This document shows positions 49,875 through 61,818 of a stretch of 64,000 nucleotides of DNA, in pieces. Numbering within the stretch: position 1 is the stretch's first letter; every line of letters begins with the position of its first letter. A program made the position numbers and the translations under genes. Where the stretch lies: contig CAJFCV020000003.1 of the NCBI GenBank assembly GCA_904066235.2, forward strand, positions 4,030,001 to 4,094,000. Direction: 5' to 3'. This DNA comes from Bursaphelenchus xylophilus. Taxonomy: Eukaryota > Nematoda > Chromadorea > Rhabditida > Aphelenchoididae. The notes beneath the pieces were generated by a model. The model had not been told where the DNA came from, ran no database searches, and saw only the letters and a list, made by a program, of their open reading frames with translations.

Positions 49875-50052
49875 TTCCAGAAACCGCGATAACTCTCTGG
49901 AAGTCTCTCGTTCTTCCTCTCTTTCCCTCCCTCGTCTCGCAAACACCCTTGAATTCCTTTTCTTTCTCTTTCCGAAGCCCCGCCCCCTTCTCTCTTCCCT
50001 TTCCCGCGAATTTTCTCGGCCTTTCGCGAATTTCCTTGCTTTCGCATAAAAG
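49875..50052 (+). promoter_or_regulatory. heat-shock-type promoter of the small heat-shock gene
   Basis: Heat-shock-factor half-sites occur as TTCCAGAA (49875-49882), GAATTTTC (50008-50015) and TTCGCGAATTTCC (50023-50035, third unit imperfect). A TATA-like CATAAAAG (50045-50052) follows about 90 nt before the ATG at 50144. This order and spacing match small heat-shock gene promoters of nematodes. The sites are read directly; heat induction is inferred. Confidence 0.7.
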
Positions 50053-50143
50053 CAGGCCGTTTCGCAGAGAGAAGTCAGTTTGCAAGCAAATTTGTGATTC
50101 AAACTTTGAATTCAGCTACTTCTAATTTTAATCTACCTTCATC

Positions 50144-50635
50144 ATGTCAGTGTTCCCAATTGTTTTCGACTCGTACCACGCCCGTCCTTTCCACCGTCAC
50201 TGTCATCGTCGCCATCCCAACTTAGACAGTTTGGTCGATGTTTTGGGCGCCGTTCAGGCCGTGGAGCCGCTTCTTCAGGCCGTGGAACGCGAGCACAACG
50301 GGTATTACGTGAACAATGTTGAGTTCAACAAGGAAGGAGACATGCTTGTTCACTGCGAAACCGAAGGCTTCAAACCCGAGGAATTGAGTGTGGATTTGGA
50401 AGGTGAGGTCTTGAAGATCAGTGGACTGCATAAAGAAGAGAAAGACGATGAGAAAGTGGAGAGGACTTTCAACCGACACATCAGGATTCCGAAGAATGTG
50501 GATGTACAAAAAATCTCGTGCCAAGTCGATGATAAAGGGCAATTGACGGTCAAAGTCCCTGCTGTTCAACCGGTGGAGGCGAAGAAACAGAACATCCCCA
50601 TTCAAGTGAAGCCCGCTGAGGAGAAAAAGCAATAA
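50144..50635 (+). CDS. small heat-shock protein (alpha-crystallin domain), 163 aa
   Basis: A single intronless frame encodes an sHSP of family-typical length. The N-terminal arm is His/Arg-rich (RPFHRHCHRRHPNLDSL). The alpha-crystallin domain spans about residues 48-138: FNKEGDMLVHCETEGFKPEE, LSVDLEGEVLKISGLHKEE, ERTFNRHIRIPKNVDV and a final strand GQLTVKVPAV. The C-terminal tail includes the dimer-linking IPI motif (QNIPIQV, near residue 150). Such proteins form oligomers that hold unfolding proteins in the cytosol for refolding. It is nearest in style to nematode SIP-1/HSP-16 proteins, but I cannot assign a precise orthologue. Heat-shock elements and a TATA-like box lie directly upstream, and tandem AATAAA sites follow at 50723 and 50735. 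Confidence 0.95.
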   Translation: MSVFPIVFDSYHARPFHRHCHRRHPNLDSLVDVLGAVQAVEPLLQAVEREHNGYYVNNVEFNKEGDMLVHCETEGFKPEELSVDLEGEVLKISGLHKEEKDDEKVERTFNRHIRIPKNVDVQKISCQVDDKGQLTVKVPAVQPVEAKKQNIPIQVKPAEEKKQ

Positions 50636-50722
50636 ACTACGATCTCTACATTTGTAATTTTCAATATTTTTGATACCTTTTGATACGTTTGTTACTTCAC
50701 TTTATTTTTGTTGAAAACAGCT

Positions 50723-50740
50723 AATAAATAGAATAATAAA
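50723..50740 (+). terminator. poly(A) signals of the small heat-shock gene
   Basis: Two AATAAA hexamers (50723-50728 and 50735-50740) lie 90-105 bp after the stop codon on the coding strand. Confidence 0.55.
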
Positions 50741-51338
50741 TTATCTCATTCGGTTAATTATTGCTAGTAGTTGCATCCAAATTAGCTGCAAACATGTAAA
50801 AAGCTTATAAACAGACTTTTATTAGCTTCATTTACGAGAATATCAAGTCCCACCACGAAAGATTGGAACGCCAAAAACTCGTTGGCATTTTGTATCAGCT
50901 CGCAAAGAATTGTTATTTTTTCTCGTCAAGAATTGACCGACTGCACATTCATTCCCCGCGGCTACAAAACATCTGAAAGACGGCGGGAGAGCGCGGAATT
51001 CGGGGAGAGAGCAGGGAAAAAGAGGGAAATTCAGTTCTCCTTGGTCTTTTTTCCACGTTTTCGCTTTCGTGGATACTCTCCACGACCCTGATTCGAACCG
51101 GAAATGGTTCGCAGAGACGTAAAAAGGTTATCTCCGTGTCGGCAATGTTTTGATTTCACTTTTACTTTCGTTTTGATACCTATTTTTATGGAGAATATAT
51201 AAAAAATCCTAAATTTTTTTGTTTCTACCGAGATTTTTTAATATCGAACGTTATACCGAAGGAAACTCGAAGATTGATTGTTAAATCAAATTGCTTCTGA
51301 TATTTTCAGCCGACTCGGTGGGTGCTTTTGGCCAGAAA
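50741..51338. other. spacer and leader of the golgin gene
   Basis: A short plus-strand dyad CGAACCGGAAATGGTTCG lies near 51094-51111. A TATTTTCAG acceptor at about 51301-51309, 29 nt before the golgin ATG, may take a spliced leader or an upstream exon. The frame stays open back to it. No other gene is seen. Confidence 0.4.
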
Positions 51339-54300
51339 ATGTTCAAAAACCTGAAAAGTCGGCTTCAGGATGAAGCCAACAGGCTCAAGGACAATTTACA
51401 GGTATGAATTTTGATTCTTTATCTTCTATTCAGTCTTTAGGTACTTGGAGATGGAGTTACAATGCCAGCAACCACATCAATCCCACCCGATGCGGTGTCG
51501 TTAGATGATGTAAGCTTATATAACGACATTTTATACCTGAAAACCGATCAAACTGGCTGAAAAAAAATTAAACCTAAATCTTCAGACCAGTGATAACGAA
51601 TCCGTGACCTCGAGTCATTTGGAAACGCCAGAAAATAAGGAGAAAATCCGTCAAATTGAACAAAAATTGGCCAGAGAATGGAAGGCCAGATTGGACAAAT
51701 GCGAGTCGGATTGGTCACAAAGAGCCGATAAAATACGCGAAGAACTTACAATAAAACTTGCCGAGCATAAGCAAAAGAGTCATGAGGCTCTGGAGCAGAA
51801 AGATGTTGAGCTTTGCCAGTGGATCGCCAAGTATCATGAAGCAAATAAAAGGTCCGAGGATGGGAAAACCAAGGTTGGCGAGGTGAGTAATTTTGTATTA
51901 CAGTTCTTTTCGGTTTTTAGAGGTGACATGGACAACAATTTTTGCCAAAATTCTTGGAATTTTTTGACTTTCCAAAAAATTTGCATAGATTTGTGATTTT
52001 TTCTAAAAAATCCGTCATTTTAATCGTAATTTTGTTAAAAATATGCTAATTTTTCTTTGAAATTTTTGAGAAAGGGATGGGATTTGAAAAACGTGGAAAT
52101 TGATCAGTTTTTTGTCCAAAACTTTGATGAAATCTGGTCAGCTTTGATGCCCATCCATCCCTTCGACTGCTGTCGGCCTAGACGGAAATCCGCTGGTTTT
52201 ACTATTGACAGTGTAAATTATCGTATTTTTGCCTGATGACTTCATATCTCGCTACTTTTTATTCCTTTTTGAAATTTTTATGATGTTTATTATCTAAACT
52301 ATATTATTTTAGCCTAAAAAGCCCGAATCTGACGCCCAATTGGAGCAGATCCGAAAGGAAAACGAAAAGCTTCAAGAAGAGCTGAAAAAACTCAACGCTG
52401 ATCTTGCCGAAACCGAGAAACAACGAAACGATTTGTTGGCCGAAGCAAAGAGACTCAAAGAAGAGAAGGAAAAGCTCGAAAAACAAGTGGCTAGTCCAGA
52501 GAAAAGTCCCGAAACAGAAGTGACCCAGGTCAAGGAGAAGCTAGAGAAGTGTAAACGGTTGCTCAAGGAGACTCACGAAGCCAAGAAGAGCTTCGAAGCC
52601 GATCTTTCGAAGGCCAAGGAGATGGCCAATCGAATTTTGGTAAAGTTACCGAAGGAAGATGGCGATGATAACGAGGAATTGGACCTGATGGACGCCTTGA
52701 TCACGTTGGAGATTGGTCAAGACAGCTTGGTCAAGGAAAAGGAGGTAATTTTGGATATTAATTTACAGGGTACGGCAATTTTTCGGCCGGATTTTATTTG
52801 GCCATAACTTTTTTAGTTTTTGGGCAAATGTTAAAATTCTTTTTTTCCCTGAATCCATAGACAACCCCATTTTGTTTAATACCAAATATGTTATACCCGT
52901 TCATTAGACTACAGCAAAAATTCGAGACAAAGAAAAAGCCTAATTTTCATAGCTGACAATGGAATTACCCCCAGTGCGACTCTCAGATTTTCTTTGAATT
53001 TTGCACATGGGCCGGACATAGGCCACACATCAATTCCTGAAAGTTTCAGCCCGCACCTTTCAGGGGCGACCAAGATATTCAACGATTCTTTGCAGTCAGG
53101 AGGGCACATGAGTGGTCACACAGAGAAACTTTTTGGCTATATCTTCGCTAGTTTTGTGCGGAGATAGCTGCTTTTTTGTGGAAACGGTATTCTGTATGGC
53201 ATGAACAGGCATGAAACTTTTTACGACAAAATTCGTAAAAAAAAGTATTTTTTCTGACGATTTTCACACACGCCATCACGCCGAAAAAGCAGAGAAAACG
53301 ACCGAAAGGCCAATAACTATGAACTAGGTCCCTGCATATATAACATATTTGGTATTACACAAAATGGGGTTGTCTGAGGATTCAGGGAAAAAAAGAATTT
53401 TAACATTCGGATAAAAACTAAAAAAGTTATAGCCAATTCAAATCCGGCCGAAAAATTGTCGCACCCTGTATATTATCCATGATGAAATTTTGTGATTTTT
53501 TGTGCGTTTTGACAATAATTTATATTGTTCTTGATAACGAAAGGCTATATTTAATGTTTTCTTGCAGAAATACCAATCAGAAGCCGAGAATCAGTCGAAA
53601 GAAATCAATTCTCTCAAATCCCAGATTGAACAAAAGTCAGAACAGATGAAAGAACGCGTAGAACAACTCCAGAAAGCCTTGGAAGAAGCCACAAACAACC
53701 GATCAAATGTAATGGAGACTGTGGATCGGGCAACGGCGCAATTGGATACACTTGGAGTGAAAAATGAAGAACTACAGAAACAAATTGACCTGAAAAACGA
53801 AGAAATCAGGGAAATCCAACGAGAACAGCTAAAATATCAAGAGGAAATCAAGGTGGGAAGAAGAAAATAGACTGAAGATCGTATTTTAGGCATTGACAGA
53901 GAAGAATGAAGCGATTATAAAGGAGTTTGAGGCCAAAGAAGAAGATCTCCGACATCAGATTGAGGAGAAGGAGAAGATTGTCCAAGAAAAGGAGGAAAAA
54001 CTCAAAGCCGTTGTTGAAAAAACACAGGTAGGCATTGATAAAGAGTTGTGGGAGATCTGGACAGAAAAAATATTGTTCTAGGCCATGTCTAGAAAAGGTG
54101 TCATCATGATCAAATTCCTAGTCTAAAATATTTTATTTTTGTGTCTAAAAAGTGGATTTGATCAGCTTTTGATTAGAGAAGGAACGAATATGGTGTTTTT
54201 TATCGTTTCATGCAAGAATTTGCTAGTCATGATGACGCATTTTATGGAGATTTTTCGAGAAATTTTTTTCGAGAGAGTTTTCCAAAAGATGTCGGAAAGA

Positions 54301-57300
54301 TGGCCAATTTTGGGTAGTTTTCGAGTGGGAATCAGTGAAGTTGTTGGCAATCCAAGGTTCAACAACAATTTTGTTAACTTTCAGACGAAGATTCAGGTAT
54401 ATTTTATATTACTTTAGGTGGTTTTGGAAGTTTTTTGAATCATTTTTTGATTTCAGGCTGTTCACGCTGAAAATGTCCGGTTGGAGAAGAAATTGGCATT
54501 GACAGAAGACGAACTCCTCAAGCACAGCGAAAGTAACGTGACAAGCCCCGCCCCACCAAGCGAAGTCCCATCGGAAATCCTCAGCGAACTCGAAGAAAGA
54601 AAATTGGAACTGGATGAGAGAAAATTGGAGGTTGAAGAGAGAAAAAGAGAGCTTCTGGAGAGAACGAATGAGCTGGAAGAGGCTAGAAATGAGCTGAAGA
54701 AGTTCAGAGAAGTGAATGAAGAATTTGAAATCAAAAATCAGCACCTCCAGAACGAATTGACCGAAATTCAGAGGAAATTTGAAGAACAACAGAGGAGTTT
54801 GAAGGCCCTGGAAGAAGAGAAATGGGTGGAAAATGCGGAAAAAGAGGAGATCAAGACCAAAATTGAACATGCACAAGAGGTGGAGAAGAAAGTCAAAAAC
54901 ATCGAGGAGATCATGAACAATATAACGGAACAGAAAACTAGGTTGGAGAAGGAGAATGAGGAACTCAGAGAGAAGATTAGAGCCATTGAAGGGGAAAGTG
55001 AACAGAAATTGCTCGAATTGGAAGATATTCAGAGGACCTTGGAGGCTGAAATTGATAAAATTAGACAGGAAAAGAGTGGAAAAGATAATGAACAAGGTGA
55101 ATTGGCCGAAAAAGTGAAGAATCTCGAGCTGGAAAAACAAGAATTGGCCCAGAAAATTGTAAATTACGAAGAAAATCGAGGGAAATTGGAGAATTTGAAC
55201 GAAAAATTGACGAAATTGGAAGAAGAATTGAGGCTGAGCGAAAATGAGAAGGCCAGATTCGGAGCAGATGCAGAAGACACTCGATTACATCTTCAGGAAG
55301 TGAGAAATGAACTCAAGAATGAAGAGAAAGTGAAAAAAGACCTGGAAAACAAGCTGGAAGAGAAGGAGAAGGTCCTGGAGTACTTAAAACAACAAGTTTC
55401 CGGCCTTGGATCAGCTGAAGGACATCTTGCCGAGGTCAGATTGGAACTAGAACAGGCTAGAAATGACCTGAAACATCTGGAAAATGCGAAAAATGAAGCT
55501 GAAGAAGCGAAAAATGAATTGAGAGAAGTCAAAAAGAGAGTGGAAGAGTATGAAGGGAAGCTGAAAGAAACCGAAAAAGAAGTGGAAAAGCTAAGAGATG
55601 GGGAAATAAAGGTGAAAGAACTTGAAGAACGTCTAGAAAAGATTCAAAATGAGAAGAGTGAAGCTGAAAACAAGGTGAAAGCCCTCGAAAATGAACTCAA
55701 ATTGAAGGAAGACGGGCTAAAAATGAGAGAACAGGAAGAAGAAGAACTGCAAAGTATAAAGATTTCGTTCTCGGAAACTGAAAATCGCCGGATTCAACTG
55801 GAAAATCATAAAGAACAGGCCGAAAACAGGGTGAAGGCCCTCGAAAATGAAGTGAAACTGGGCGAAGAAAGGATAAAGTCCATTGAAAATGAACTTCTCA
55901 ACACGCAACAAGAACTCACAGAGGTTCAGAATGCCTTAAAACATGCGAATGAAGGGGCTGATCGCCTGAAAATTGTCGAAAATGAAAAAATTTCGGCCGA
56001 AACTGAACTCCGAGATTTGAAAAAGAAGTTTGAAACAGTTGAAAATGACCTCCAGGAGAAGAATGAAGCCCTGAAACAGTTGAACAACCTCAAAGTGGAG
56101 CTTGAAGCAGTGGAGAGAGAAAAGATTGAGCTGAAAGAAGAACTGGGAGCAGCCAAGAAAGCTCTCAAGGATAAGATGCAAGAAACAGAAGTCTTGCAAA
56201 ATGCTCAAGAAGAACTCGAAAAGATCAAGGAAAGGTTGGAGAAGGTGGAAAAAGAGAAAAAAGACCAAGAAGAACAGCAGAAAGAGGTGAAAGAAAAGTA
56301 CGAAGAAATGGTGAAGAGCAATAAGGACACGGTCCAACAAAATGTGAAGCTACAAAGCCAGTTGCAAAGCGCCTATCTCGAACTCGATGATCTCAGCAGA
56401 ACCAAGGAAGAACTCAGCAGACAGAATGAAATATTTGTTAGAGAACGGCAGGAAGGATCGAAGGTAAGTCGATTTATATTGTAGTAGGTTTAGATGAAGG
56501 ATTGTCGAAATTTTGATCGGTTTTAGAGGTATATGGATGATTTTTTGGTTTTGTTAGATGCTATAGGGCCCTACGGATCTACTACAGCCAAGCTTAAAGC
56601 ATGAAAATTAATTTAGATAACAGAATTTTCAAAAGTATAAGGTTTAGTAGATATTGATGAAGAAAATGGAAAATTTGATTGGTTTTTAAATTAATAATAA
56701 GATTTATGCATAAGATGATGTAGATTAAGAGTTATTAAAACTTTTTTAACAGGTTTTGTCACCTGTAAATTACTTTAATCACTTGAATTTTCAAAAATTT
56801 AGAGTTTTATTACCTATTTTTTCCAGGAATCCGATGATCTCCGAATCCAATTGGACCAGTCCCAAGAATGCATTGATGAACTCAAACAACAGCTCAATGA
56901 ACTGCAAACCACCAACGCCGAACATGAACAGCTGGCTTCGGAAGTGGAGAAATTGGAAAAGAAATTAGAGGAAGCCGAAAGTGCCAGGTCAAAGGCAGAA
57001 AAAGAATTGGAAAAGCTGAAATCGACGAAGTTGCAGGCTGAAAATGATGTTGCCACATTCAAGAATGAAGTACAAGTCATGTATGGAGTGGTGCAAAAAG
57101 AACAGGAGAAGACCGGACAACTGGAAAGGAAGGTCAAAGAAATCGCGGAGAAATTGAGAGAAGCGGAGGAAAAATTGGCTGAAAAGGAGAAGGAAGGCGA
57201 GGAAAATGGATGGGATGATGATGAACCAGACGGCCTGGTAAGATTTGAGGAGATTTGAGGGGGTTTATAGTGTTTGCAGAGTCTAAATTTTAAATTTTTG

Positions 57301-57910
57301 ATATCAGATTGTCATGGATAATATAAAATGTTTTGAGATTTTTGGTTTTATGAGCTGGTTAGGCCTTAGAATAGCGTATTATTATTTTAAAAGTAATTGG
57401 AAACGACTTTGGAGATTTTGATTACTGTAATTTTTTGTTTTTTCAGCTTCGAGATGAAGTGGAATCCCTCCGAAAACACAATGAAACCCTGAAGCGGGAA
57501 CTCCACGAAAGCCGAGAATTGTTGGCCTGTGTGCGGCACGATGGTCCTCCATTGGAATACGTCCAAAATATTGTCTTCAAGTACCTAACGACCAGAGATA
57601 ATCTGGGGAAAGGAGCAGTGGTAAGTGATGATTATTTTTGGAAGTTTAGGTAATAAAATCAGGCTTCGACTGCATTATTCGTATTTTAAAACGTTCGATT
57701 TGTCTTTGAGGAGATTTTGGATAGAAAATTTTTACTGATCTGTTGATTTCTGGGGAGAAATTTCTAAATTTTACCTTGTTTTAGCCCCTGGTCCGAGTAA
57801 TCGCTGCCGCCACGGGGATGAGCGACGCCCAAACCGCCGAAGTGATCAGAAGCGAAGAGAAGAGGGTAACCCAACTCAATTCGATCCGATCCGCCGTCGG
57901 TCTACACTAG
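51339..57910 (+). CDS. GRIP-domain golgin (golgin-245/golgin-97-like), about 1337 aa
   Basis: Exons 51339-51401, 51441-51509, 51586-51882, 52313-52744, 53568-53852, 53890-54027, 54385-54396 (12-nt microexon), 54457-56463, 56827-57237, 57447-57620 and 57785-57910 all keep frame. The start MFKNLKSRLQDEANRLKDNL matches the N-terminal amphipathic start of golgin-245. Nearly the whole middle (about residues 60-1240) is Glu/Lys/Leu-rich coiled coil. The end is a GRIP domain: PPLEYVQNIVFKYLTTRDNL then VPLVRVIAAATGMSD, with the Tyr that GRIP domains use to bind ARL1-GTP. Such golgins tether vesicles at the trans-Golgi. The intron after exon 4 contains a nested transposon (52766-53468). Without the microexon the protein would be 1333 aa and still in frame. 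Golgin subtype is uncertain because coiled coils diverge. Confidence 0.88.
52766..53468. mobile_element. foldback element in a golgin intron, nested with a MITE fragment
   Basis: The ends CAGGGTACGGCAATTTTTCG and CGAAAAATTGTCGCACCCTG are inverted repeats flanked by TA. The arms (about 52766-52905 and 53325-53468) match those of the 33992-34864 element (CATTTTGTTTAATACCAAAT, GAATTTTAACATTCGG-type words) with more substitutions. The middle, about 52965-53290, is a diverged copy of the AGTACTCCAAGTGC MITE family (GTGCGACTCTCAGATTTTCT, TTTTGGCTATATCTTCGCTA). Splice sites of the host intron remain intact. Confidence 0.85.
54385..54396 (+). other. candidate 12-nt microexon of the golgin gene
   Basis: ACGAAGATTCAG lies between a strong acceptor (TTAACTTTCAG) and a donor (GTATAT) and would insert Thr-Lys-Ile-Gln in frame. 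It may be constitutive, alternative or cryptic. Confidence 0.5.
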
Positions 57911-58511
57911 CCAGTGTAAATATTCACATATTATGTTAATTAATCGCTCAAAATTACATATTCTGTAAAAATTAGAGTAGACAAGGTTATTGTAATAGCT
58001 GGCCATCTGGTATCATCTTGAGTATGTGTAATGTAAATTGTGATTGTAATTTGTAAATTTTGAGCAGTCTTCATCTTTTGTCCGTCTACAGCAAAAGAAA
58101 CGGGTGTTGTAAAGTTTCATCGACGATTTTAAATGTGAATTTACATTTTTATGCGGTCATTCTCCCAGATTTTCATGTTTTTCATGGGTGACAATATGTT
58201 TTTTTGATGGTTTATATTGTTTTATCCAGACCTTTAGATTCCCCCATTCTTGTCTCCTGATGAATTATTGTGATAATTTTTGTTATTTATCGGTTATTTT
58301 CTCCATTTTCGGTGTAAAGTTTTATAGAGTAGACTTGTCAGATTGTAAATTATTCGGATTTTTTATCATTTTTTTACTTTTTGTATTTTTGGCTCAAATG
58401 GTGATGTAAAAAATTTTTGGTGTATATCACAAAGTAAAGCGATAATCAATTTAAATTTGGGCAACATTTGTACGATCGTATTTTAAAAAATTTTTCCATT
58501 TTAATTTGGCC
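57911..58511. other. 3' region of the golgin gene, no further gene
   Basis: AT-rich untranslated or intergenic sequence without recognisable exons. Confidence 0.35.
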
Positions 58512-58665
58512 GCACAGTGCAAAAAAAAATGAAAAATTTTGCACTGTGCGGAGGAAAACAATTTTTTTGCACAGTGCGAAAAAGAAAAAGTTATTCCGCA
58601 CCGTGCAGAACGGAAGAAAACAAGTTTTCGCACGGGGAAAAAGCAATCAAAATTCCGCACGGTGC
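58512..58665. repeat. small GCAC-N-GTGC cluster
   Basis: Five exact copies of GCAC-N-GTGC (58512-58520, and near 58540, 58570, 58600 and 58657) lie in about 150 bp, separated by A-rich spacers of roughly 20-50 bp. Unlike the larger clusters it lacks TGTCGC words. No terminal repeat is visible. Confidence 0.75.
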
Positions 58666-59351
58666 AGATTAAAAAAAAACGGAAAAAAGCTTACAAGAGA
58701 ATATGAAGTAATGTATGACATCTCCGGAAACTTCTCGACCTCCATGTCATTCTGGAATTGAATTTTGAAACGCTCACCACTTGGCCGGCTACTGTATATA
58801 TAATTAAATTAACAGTGCACCGGGTGGCCGTGGGGAGGTTCGGAAAAATGTTTGAAACAGCTGGAATGCTTTGCTGAATGTGTAACCGCCTGCGGCAGCA
58901 TCTGACATTTCCTGCATTTTGGTTTTCTTATGTGTTTAACAAGTTTTCATGTTGATTTGGAGGTTTTCAAATATTTTATATTACACTTGGGCTTGATGGG
59001 GAAGGACTTGTTTTGCTTTGAGTTTGACTGCAATATAGTAAACATAATGATATTTCAACCCCGAAATTCACTATAATAACTTCCATTTCCTAAAATACGA
59101 TGTCTATTACTATTTTTTTCCCTTATTTTTACGCTCCAAAAATTACTGTCCTCAAGGTCTGAGACCAATATTGCGACCCAATCATGGCTCCTGTTCCTCA
59201 TTTTTGACTGTTTTTTTTGTTGTACCGGGCTCCTCCCGTTCTTCGAAACCGCATCAGGACATCTGTAATTACTATAGCGGGGAAATAACTTTTTGGAAAT
59301 GGGATGATAATAGGGGCATAGGCTCTCGGAATTGTTACAGAGATGCCAATG
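58666..59351. other. spacer, no gene seen
   Basis: No exon chain. One copy of the dispersed 14-mer variant TTATATTACACTTG lies at 58976-58989. Confidence 0.35.
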
Positions 59352-59353
59352 TA

Positions 59354-61816
59354 CAGGGTGTTTCAAGAAATTTGGCAGAAACTAGTTGCGAATATTTTTG
59401 AGCTCTTGCTGGTTATCGCAGAAATTCTTTTTGTTTCTAAAACTTGACAGCAGGCGGTTTTGTACCGAACAAAAAAAAATTTTTTTCGTCGGCGGAGAGG
59501 CCAGTTCTCGGCGGAGGCATTTGGGGCCTTTTTTAAAAATCACACCTTATTACATCGTGGAAACTCTGTTACAGTGGCCAAAATCATGTTTACGTTAAAC
59601 CTCCGTGGATTTTGCGGTATGCTTTTTTTTTTGTTTTCGATTTTCGCTCATCCGCGGAGGCACGGCGCACAGCATTCCGAACTTTTTTCGCCGCCGATCG
59701 GTGTCGAAAAAAAATTGAAAAATCGAGAGAGGGGTATGCATTTTTTTGTGTTGCCGGCTAGCAAACGCAGATATTGCAAAATGAGAAAAAGAGTTTGATA
59801 CTTCGAAGATTACTCATTCTAATTATACAAAAATTGTCACCATGCACTTTGTAACCCCCGAGAAAATCGCATTCGAAAAAGTGAAAATTTCAAATTTAAA
59901 TGCAATGAAAATGCGCTTTCTAGTTGACTACTGAAGAAAAAAAAGATGCTATCGTGTAGAGAAGTTTGAGTACTTCCTTATACGTATATTTTTTTGCGTT
60001 GTTTTCTAACAGTTTTTGAGTTACCGTGCAAAAACACCTTTTTTTTGCACTTTTTCCGACTTATCTGCACTTTAAATGCAAAAATGCAAAATCTTCCGGG
60101 CAATTATCATTCTGGGCATCCTTGTAGATATACATGCCAAATTTCAAATTTCTACGACGCTCCAGTCTCCTGTTATATCGATATAATTACGAAACCTTGA
60201 CAACTTAAGTTCCCGAAGAAAAACATAGAAAGCTTGCTGTTTTTACTGTAGGATAGCCTTATTTCTCCCTAAAATGTTTTTTGCCAACTCCTGGAATGTT
60301 ACTCGTAGAGTTTATGAGACAGCCTCGTGTCATCATGAAAAATGTTGATTTCATACACAAGTGCAGCTTTTTCTATTCCCGTTAATGCAGTCCAAACGCA
60401 AGCTAATACCTTCAAATTCACAAATAGAGTACATATAACGACTTTTTATCGAAAATGTCACAAAATTTATATTTCAAGGCGCGCTAACAAGTTGTCAAGG
60501 TTTCGTAATGATTTCGATATAACCGGAGACTGGAGCGTCGTAGAAATTTGAAATTTGGCATGTATATCCACAAGGATGCCCAGAATGATAATTGCTCGGA
60601 AGATTTTGCATTTTTGCATTTAAAGTGCAGATAAGTCGGAAAAAGTGCAAAAAAAGGTGTTTTTGCACGGTAACTCAAAAACTGTTAGAAAACAACGCAA
60701 AAAAATATACGTATAAGGAAGTACTCAAACTTCTCTACACGATAGCATCTTTTTTTTCTTCAGTAGTCAACTAGAAAGTGCATTTTCATTGCATTTAAAT
60801 TTGAAATTTTCACTTTTTCGAATGCGATTTTCTCGGGGGTTACAAAGTGCATGGTGACAATTTTTGTATAATTAGAATGAGTAATCTTCGAAGTATCAAA
60901 CTCTTTTTCTCATTTTGCAATATCTGCGTTTGCTAGCCGGCAACACAAAAAAATGCATACCCCTCTCTCGATTTTTCAATTTTTTTTCGACACCGATCGG
61001 CGGCGAAGAAAGTTCGGAATGCTGTGCGGCGGAGACCTCAGGTTTCGGCGGACGTCGTTTTGAGCCTTTGGATCATTCAATTCAGGTTGGAAAAAAGTGT
61101 GGGGTGATTTTTTGTTGTCATCCGATGCACAGATGCAAAAATTTCGCACTTTTTTCCCCGGCGGAGGATTCGGCGGAGGCTTTACCAAAGGGTCAGAACA
61201 GTCTTAGGAGTCCGGGAAAAAACTCAGCTACAAGAATCCATCACAGCAACACCATTTTTCTTATTTTTTGATCCGGCGGACACATCGGCGGAGGTTTCGG
61301 CGGAGGCTTTATCAAAAGAGTCAAAATTTTGTTTTGACCCTTTGAGAAAGCCTCCGCCGAATCCTCCGCCGGGGGAAAAAAGTACAAAATTTTTGCCCTC
61401 TGTGCATCGGATGACAACAAAAAATCGCCCCAACCTTTTTTCCAACATGGATTTGCAAAAACCGAGGGCCCAAAACAAAGTCCGCCGAAATCTGCGGTCT
61501 CCGTCGCGCCTCCGCGGATGTTGCGTAAAATCGAAAACGCAAAAAAAGCATACCGCAAAATCCACGGAAGTTTAACGTAAACATGATTTTGGCCACTGTA
61601 ACAGAGTTTCCACGATGTAATAAGGTGTGATTTTAAAAAAAGGCCCCAAATGCCTCCGCCGAGAACTGGCCTCTCCGCCGACGAAAAAAATTTTTTTTTG
61701 TTCAGTACAAAACCGCCCGCTGTCAAGTTTCAGAAACAAAAAGAATTTCTGCGATAACTAGCAAGAGCTCAAAAATATTCGCAACTAGTTTCTGCCAAAT
61801 TTCTTGAAACACCCTG
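59354..61816. mobile_element. 2.46-kb nested foldback transposon
   Basis: The ends CAGGGTGTTTCAAGAAATTT and the reverse complement are flanked by TA (59352-59353 and 61817-61818). The left arm runs without break from 59354 to about 60210. Its first third pairs with about 61490-61816 and the rest with about 60487-61028. The right arm is interrupted at about 61029-61490 by a segment that is itself an imperfect palindrome (61080-61200 against 61330-61450). That segment is rich in GGCGGAGG words. Pairing is near-perfect over long stretches, for example the TTTGGCATGTATATCC and CAGAATGATAATTG blocks. No transposase frame is evident. Termini and TA target resemble the 18166-19015 element. Confidence 0.88.
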
Positions 61817-61818
61817 TA

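Noticed and set aside
51060..51130. TTCGAA-containing dyad resembling a tRNA T-arm on the minus strand
   Set aside because: The sequence around GGTTCGAATCAGG cannot form a 5-bp T stem, and no matching D arm, anticodon arm or acceptor stem is present.
54409..56340. Long minus-strand frames opposite the golgin exon
   Set aside because: They are antisense shadows of a Glu/Lys-rich coiled coil (giving Phe/Leu/Ser runs) and lack their own splice or start context.
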